Below, one piece after another: positions 38,257 to 64,000 of a DNA stretch of 64,000 bases. The notes below the pieces were generated by a model. That model had not been told where the DNA came from and did not search any database. It was given only the letters and a program-made list of their open reading frames with translations. The stretch spans positions 5,251,804 through 5,315,803 of the forward strand of contig CM053263.1 in the NCBI GenBank assembly GCA_028583405.1, read 5' to 3'. The translations under genes and the position numbers were made by a program. Every line of letters starts with the position of its first letter. The first letter of the stretch is position 1. This DNA comes from Pogonophryne albipinna (Eukaryota; Chordata; Actinopteri; Perciformes; Artedidraconidae).

Positions 38257-40489
38257 TTTATTTACACGCAATTTTTTGAAATGCAGAAACAAAATGCAAC
38301 GCATTAACAGTGTCAGTTAGCCAGTGTTTGTATATTTTAATCATAAGAAGTTTAAAACTTTAATTTTTTTTCAAAAACCAACGCACATTTCACAAATGCC
38401 GAGAGCTGCATACGAAACAAAGAGACTCTGTATGAATACTACAGCTTATTACAAGCCCTGCCTGCAGGCCAGCTCTTGTTTTCAATGACTTGACATGCAA
38501 AGAGTTCAAATGTTAAGTTGTAGTGTAAGAAAAAGGAGGAGATCAGTCTGGCAATGTGATGAACACTCATTCTTTTAGGTTGGTTCATTGTGAAACACCT
38601 CGTCGGGGCTGGTAGATTGATCAGTCCCTCGCAGGTCATGTGTACTACAAGCAAAGCTTTCAAAGTCTCTGGGAGACTGCCAGTTAGCATGGATGTTTTA
38701 GAGTTAACACTGAGCTGAAAGTGTGTAAGGAAGCAGTGAAGGACAATACCAAAGTCATGTTAACATAAGTTGTAAAAGCTTGCTTAAAAAAAGTACAATG
38801 ACTGACAGCTTATCTTTACAACATGAAAACCATGAAATGATTTGTTGCGCAATGAAAAAACAAACCTCTGAAGCAGGAGGTGAACCTTTAAAGTCTTGAG
38901 TGAGTGCTGAGAACATCCTGTCTGCGTCCACGACGAGGCTACTGGTTAATCGAAGGTTATGTCCATGGCATCATTCCCTGAGAGTGAAGAACTGCGCAAC
39001 CCGAGCAAAACACACATCGAACATCAGCACTGGCATTTAAAAAAAAAAAACTCAATTCACTCATCCCATAGAAGTTCACTTCTTAATGCATCGACCACAG
39101 TGGCTCAGAATACTTGTTTTGTGGTTTTTTTGCTAAAAAGATAACTGGCACTAATTGAAAAAGCTCAGATGTAATTATAATGAAAGTTGACATTTTTCGA
39201 CCTAACGTGGTTTCTGTTTGCACATAGCCCAACACCTCTGGCTACAGGGAGAAACCAGACAGACAAGAACACATCTATTCAACTGGGGGGACGGGGGTAA
39301 AGAGTTGGGAAAGAATAGAAGCTATTCAAAGATTTAGTAGGTAAATTGCTACTCAACAGATGATGATCACATGAAGTCTAAAACATCCACATTTACAAAA
39401 AGTTTGTTAAAGACAAAAAAAAAATACCCTATAAAGAAGAAAATCCCTCAGAATTACTGAGGCTTTAGGGTTGAAATATAATAAAATCATTATCTCTTTC
39501 AATTAATAAATACATCATTCAGAATCGATAAAAATAACACATAAAAAAAAATCAACATAGATAAAACAAGAAATAAATTAAGCAGGATATCGTGCGAGTC
39601 CTCGGTTTTTTAGACCGAGCGAAATACTCGTAATTCCTATTTTTAAAACAAATTCAGAGAGGCAGCTTGCCTTAAGCCACCATTGCTTAGAAACGGACTC
39701 TTTAAATATCAAACATAGTGCACATTTGAGAGTACAGTTTGCACCAAATAGAAGGATGCTCCAAAGTGCTGCCTCTCACTCTCTCCTCAAAGTCATTATT
39801 GCTGGTGTGATTGAGATAAAGGGGGGGAAGGGGGGAGGGAGGTGTTGGCCGGAAGAGACAAGCATGAGTTGAGAAAAGTACAAACAAGAAGCACCATTTT
39901 GAAATTTCTGTTCACCACATCCTCCTTAGCACCTCATTTGCCCCCCTCAGAGCCTCAGAAAAAAAGACCCTGCTCGAAAAATGCAGCTCGGTTTCATCTG
40001 CTCCTTTCACAGAAAGCCATGAAGCAAGTGAAGGTTGTGCGGAGGAGGGGGGGGGGGCTTGGGGGATGGTCAGCAGAGAGAAATACTAAAATATGATCCA
40101 GATGATGTTGGCATCAGAAGCTGCTCCCTGGCAAAGCAAGCGTTTTTGATAGGTAGACCTCCAACACCTCTCCGGTCCATTTGAATGCCCACAGGAGCCT
40201 CGGTCCACCTTTCCCTGCAGCAGAACATCTCGCAACATGCTTGTCCCTCTCCGCTTCCCGTAGCTCCTTTCTGTTTTGTTCTTAGTGTGCTTGTGGTGAA
40301 GTCGTGCACTTGCTTTTTTCAAATCCAATACCCTGTCTCCTTAGCATGCACAGTGAGCGTGTTTTACGTGTCAAAAGGGGCAGTGTGTATGTTTTTTTTC
40401 CTCCTTTTCTGAAGCACAAGAGTGTCTGGTAACAAATACACCAAAGAACACATCCCCACGCATCTCTTTGCGTTTGGAGATTTGGACTG
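38257..40489 (-). terminator. kdm7a: kdm7a 3' UTR with poly(A) signal
   Basis: A long 3' UTR of about 2.2 kb read on the minus strand. The last AATAAA (plus-strand TTTATT, 38257-38262) lies about 120 bp from the ndufb2 signal on the other strand. Other AATAAA matches inside could give shorter ends. No ORF of note. Confidence 0.6.
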
Positions 40490-60837
<20,348 letters not shown>

Positions 60838-60957
60838 CTTCCTTCTGTCCCCAAACAACGCAGGAATGAAGTGGGGCGGGGATTTAATCCAGCGTCCGGA
60901 AACACCCGAATAGAGCCGAATGGACACGATCTCCTCCTACCTAGGCAATCCCACCTC

Positions 60958-60965
60958 TGACGTCA
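60958..60965. promoter_or_regulatory. kdm7a: Full CRE at kdm7a promoter
   Basis: Palindromic TGACGTCA about 120 bp upstream of the kdm7a start codon, the binding site of CREB/ATF factors. Confidence 0.5.
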
Positions 60966-61818
60966 CTTTCCAAATTATTCTTTTTCATCTGGTTGTGTGT
61001 AGACACACGCCAACAATAGACACACTTTTTCCAACAAAGGAATGACATAATGGTACTGTTTTGACCATGTTGTCACTTTTACAATCAGAGATTTATGTTC
61101 AGCAAAATCTCAGGATTTTCAGAAAGGAAAATGGTGAGCCTCATAGGCCTCAGTAGGTAAATGATATATGTTATAAACCCACATAGTGTATCATTATTTC
61201 ATTGAGAATCAGTGGATGTATTTATTTAACCATTACAACCCTTGAGGACCCTACAAAACTTGTTATCTTAAATTGTTATTGATAATAGACATATATGAAT
61301 TTGCATTGAGGCACAGTCATTTAAAGGTATGTTTGTAAAGTATTATTTGAGCCATAAAAGCAATGCCAACATTTTAAGGAAACAAAAATGTATATGTATG
61401 TAAAATATATGTTGTTGGCAAAGTGTGCTGCATCAGCACTGATTTATCAGGCAGGTGATGTGATGTTAAGGGAAATAAATCATAATTTTTTTTAACAATA
61501 CAAAACTGCTATATCAGCAGAATATTTGCTAAGTGGCAGAGTTATCATTTTCATATATCTTAAAAAAAGCGGGGGGAAAAAGTGAAAATTCGGAACCAAT
61601 ACACTGCCAAATAGCATAACCAAAACACAATATCCACCCCTGGTATGTCTCCATGGAGCGTGTCTGACATGCCCTACGTGCTTGTGTGCTGAATAGCAAT
61701 GGGACCACCGACCCACAGCTTGATCTGTGAGCTGACAGCACCCATCCCCCAACACGCCCATCTGTGCTGCTCTGCATAGACAAGCAGGCCTGGTGCATGC
61801 AGACACTCACTGCAGAGT

Positions 61819-62050
61819 ACACACATGTGCTTCACACAGTTCATCTGCACATCTGAGTTGTTTCTTTGATGCATCCTCAGCCTGCAGCGAGGCATAAACA
61901 TGTCCTTTGTCCTCATGGTGATAATAGCATGCTGAACCAGTTTGTCGTAGTCAAACATGATCTTGTCTTCACAAGGGTTTATCTTGTCAGTGTGAGCAGC
62001 AACTTCATTTCTGGTGTGCAGTTCCAACATACGCCTGTAAATACTTCTCC
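61819..62050 (-). other. Unassigned exon-like ORF, no recognised family
   Basis: An open frame on the minus strand reads MLELHTRNEVAAHTDKINPC, then IMFDYDKLVQHAIITMRTKD and MFMPRCRLRMHQRNN. An AG-type acceptor context (TTGACTTCCAG or TATTTACAG) precedes it, and CTCTGCA|GTGAGT could act as donor at 61819. The composition looks protein-like (balanced hydrophobics, no low complexity). I do not recognise the family and see no partner exon. It may be a single exon of an unknown gene, an old pseudogene or chance. Confidence 0.3.
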
Positions 62051-62734
62051 TGGAAGTCAATTGTCCTTTATAAGTGGAGGACAGATGTTGTTAGTGTCAC
62101 TGCAGATGAATGGCCATAGACATAATGTGATTACTAACTGTGAACTGGCCAGTTTATTTCACCTAAAAACATTATCAGTGCTTTACAGTCATATGTCATT
62201 ACACTACTTGATTGATTTATCGGATAAAGTTCCAAACATGTACTGTCTGTTTCTACAGGACAAAGTCGAATACACATTACACTACAGTTTACAAAAAGAA
62301 AGTTCAATTAATTCCATGTTAAAATATGTAAACTAGGCTGGAAGTCATATTAACAAAAGTTTGCTGTGTTGGCTTTGGGTTTCTCTGCAAACAAAGATAA
62401 ATCTACATATATAAAACAAACACTCCTCTTGTCTGACTTTATTCACTGACTATTCAGGTAGTTTCAAAACTGGTGTGCTAACCAAAAAAATACTGCATTA
62501 CATAAACTGTTGTTGTATTTGCAAATAGTCCAAAAGCACAAGTGATATAAAACCATTGCAATTACACACAACCATTTTAACATATGCTCTAAATATCAGC
62601 GAGTAGAACAATTGAGATATAGAGTGAAAAGTGAGAAAACAATAACTATGCATTAAAGACAATGCAAAATAATGCAAAGTTAACCAATCCTCAAAAGTAT
62701 TTTGATATTGAGTCTGTGCTTAATGCACTGGTGA

Positions 62735-62957
62735 AAGAAGTATTCAGAAGAAAAAGTACTAGAGTGTGGTGTAAAGTAAATCAGTACATTTACTCAAGTA
62801 CTGTACTGAAGTACAATTTTGAGGTATTTTTTTGGTATATTTTGATGGCAATACTTTGTACTTTTACTTCAGTAACATTTTGAATGCAGGACTTTTATCG
62901 TAACAGAGTATTCCTACACTCTTGTACTCAAGTGAGTACTTCTCCCACCTCTGCAAG
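62735..62957. repeat. hAT-end repeat, 'cagaggtgggagaagtactc' type
   Basis: The right end reads AGTGAGTACTTCTCCCACCTCTG, which inward is CAGAGGTGGGAGAAGTACTC, a common Tol2-like hAT terminus in fish. Internal GTACATTTACTCAAGTACTG-type repeats (AGTA/TACT-rich) are typical of the family. The left end is not clear. Confidence 0.6.
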
Positions 62958-63149
62958 AGTATTAGCAATCAAAAAATCTGGTATATTATACTGTATCATA
63001 TTGTGTTAAATAATAGTATATTACAAGATATGTAATTGTATTTCATTTTAACAGTTTATGTTAACAAACTACTACACATATAGTTCTACAAAAAAGGGCA
63101 TCGGTTTCAGGTTTCAGTATCAAAGCGACACCCCGTGTTAGAACGGCGA

Positions 63150-63379
63150 CATTGCTACCTGCGCGTTCACGGTGCACGGGGCGCGCACGCTTCAGTTCGC
63201 ACTCACCGACGTCATATTTACCCAAACAAGGAAGACTCAGGTCCGCCCACCTGTCCGCGTGAGCGCAGACCATGGATGTAATATTAGTCAGATCATTCAT
63301 ACAGCCGAAAATAACTGAATGATAATGGCTTCCAGGGATCCTGTGGTGCGATTTAACCTCTGAGTAGATGATTAAAGAG
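63150..63379 (+). promoter_or_regulatory. ergic2: ergic2 promoter and probable non-coding exon 1
   Basis: GC-rich block (CGGGGCGCGCACGC at 63177, CGACGTCAT at 63208) followed by a good donor AAAGAG|GTAAGAG at 63379. With the acceptor at 63842 this gives a spliced 5' leader for ergic2. Confidence 0.45.
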
Positions 63380-63842
63380 GTAAGAGTTATTATAAATGAA
63401 TGTTATTGTGAAGGCTGTGCTGCTTTATGGTGACGGTAATATATTGACATGAAACATCTCTACTGTTAATACTGTTTTGCAGCATATGGATCTGAATATT
63501 GACTGTAAAGAAACCTAATATTTGTATTCATTTGTATCTATCTTTTTGCATTAGTATTACAGTGCTTATATACAGATGTAAAGTGTATTAGTAGGGCCTA
63601 CGTTCTGTAGGGACATTTTAAACATTGTTTAATAATAAATCAGAATGGCTAAAGAACAGTGTGTTTCAATGTCTTCATCTGTAACAAGCATTTGTGTTAC
63701 CGAACAATTCAAATGTAGAAAGAACATACATGGTTGAATTTGCATGACTTAATAACATGTTAATTGTATCATAATTTAAACCTTTATAAAGCTAGAGGTT
63801 ACAGACAGGGCTCCTGAATGTAACACTGATGTTATGATTCAG

Positions 63843-63976
63843 GAGGTGGAGAGCATCCCTGAACCTGAAGATGAGGCGTCTGTCTCAGAGGAAAGCCCTG
63901 ACCCTGGTGAGAGAGCTGGACGCCTTTCCAAAGGTGTCAGAAAGCCACGTGGAGACCTCAGCCTCTGGAGGAACAG
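63843..63976 (+). CDS. ergic2: ERGIC and Golgi protein 2, first coding exon (partial gene)
   Basis: After an acceptor GATTCAG at 63842, 28 nt of leader precede the ATG at 63871 (coding 63871-63976). The protein starts MRRLSQRKALTLVRELDAFP, then KVSESHVETSASGGT, which matches the N-terminus of human ERGIC2 (MRRLNRKKTLSLVKELDAFP). ERGIC2 is a two-pass membrane protein cycling between the ER-Golgi intermediate compartment and Golgi. This cytosolic N-terminus lies just before its first membrane segment, which is outside the window. The exon ends ACAG|GTGGAC at 63976, giving phase 1 as in the orthologue. The rest of the gene is beyond the right edge. Confidence 0.9.
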
Positions 63977-64000
63977 GTGGACACTCCTCTGAAAACAGAA

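Larger units (their letters stand above)
60966..63250. other. Intergenic region kdm7a to ergic2
   Basis: About 2.3 kb between two divergent genes. It includes an unassigned exon-like ORF at 61819-62050 (minus) and a hAT-end repeat at 62735-62957; otherwise AT-rich. Confidence 0.6.

Overview
The window is nuclear DNA from a ray-finned (teleost, probably percomorph-type) fish. The genes are split into short exons by large AT-rich introns, carry vertebrate splice sites, and encode proteins that align closely with mammalian orthologues. The introns are littered with typical fish DNA transposons (hAT family and TTAA-inserting elements), short retroelements and microsatellites.

Four protein-coding genes can be supported. 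(1) kmt2e (MLL5), minus strand: exons from the left edge (the C-terminal half lies outside) to the start codon at 17491. A probable non-coding exon 1 ends at 32807, next to a GC-rich promoter near 33.1 kb. Sixteen coding exons join in frame to 876 codons covering the HCF-1-binding motif, PHD finger, SET domain and basic coiled region. (2) ndufb2, plus strand, 36781-37579: three coding exons giving a 101-residue complex I accessory subunit. (3) kdm7a (JHDM1D), minus strand, 60837-40490: eighteen coding exons giving an 857-residue PHD + JmjC histone demethylase, tail to tail with ndufb2 and with poly(A) signals about 120 bp apart. (4) ergic2, plus strand: only the first coding exon (63871-63976) and its upstream non-coding exon, cut by the right edge.

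Two of the genes encode chromatin regulators with PHD fingers. kmt2e has a SET domain whose usual Asn-His pair is replaced by Arg-Arg. kdm7a has the complete H-x-D...H iron triad. There is no operon logic; each gene has its own promoter. kdm7a has a YY1-type motif over its start codon and a full CRE upstream, ndufb2 has two CCAAT boxes, and kmt2e has a YY1-type motif. A further promoter-like GC-rich block with an NRF1 palindrome at 34.5-35.25 kb has no assigned gene.

The rest is intron and intergenic DNA. Its most striking content is nested transposons whose target-site duplications can be read directly: a 3.2-kb hAT element split by a TTAA-flanked element (999-4191); a hAT inside another hAT (21659-23572); a palindromic foldback element of about 3.9 kb interrupted by a hAT (25816-29744); and a 65-bp hAT miniature about 255 bp upstream of the ndufb2 start codon. 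I did not find a previously undescribed enzymatic or defence system. The novelty is in the transposon architecture, one orphan promoter-like block and one unassigned exon-like ORF near 62.0 kb.
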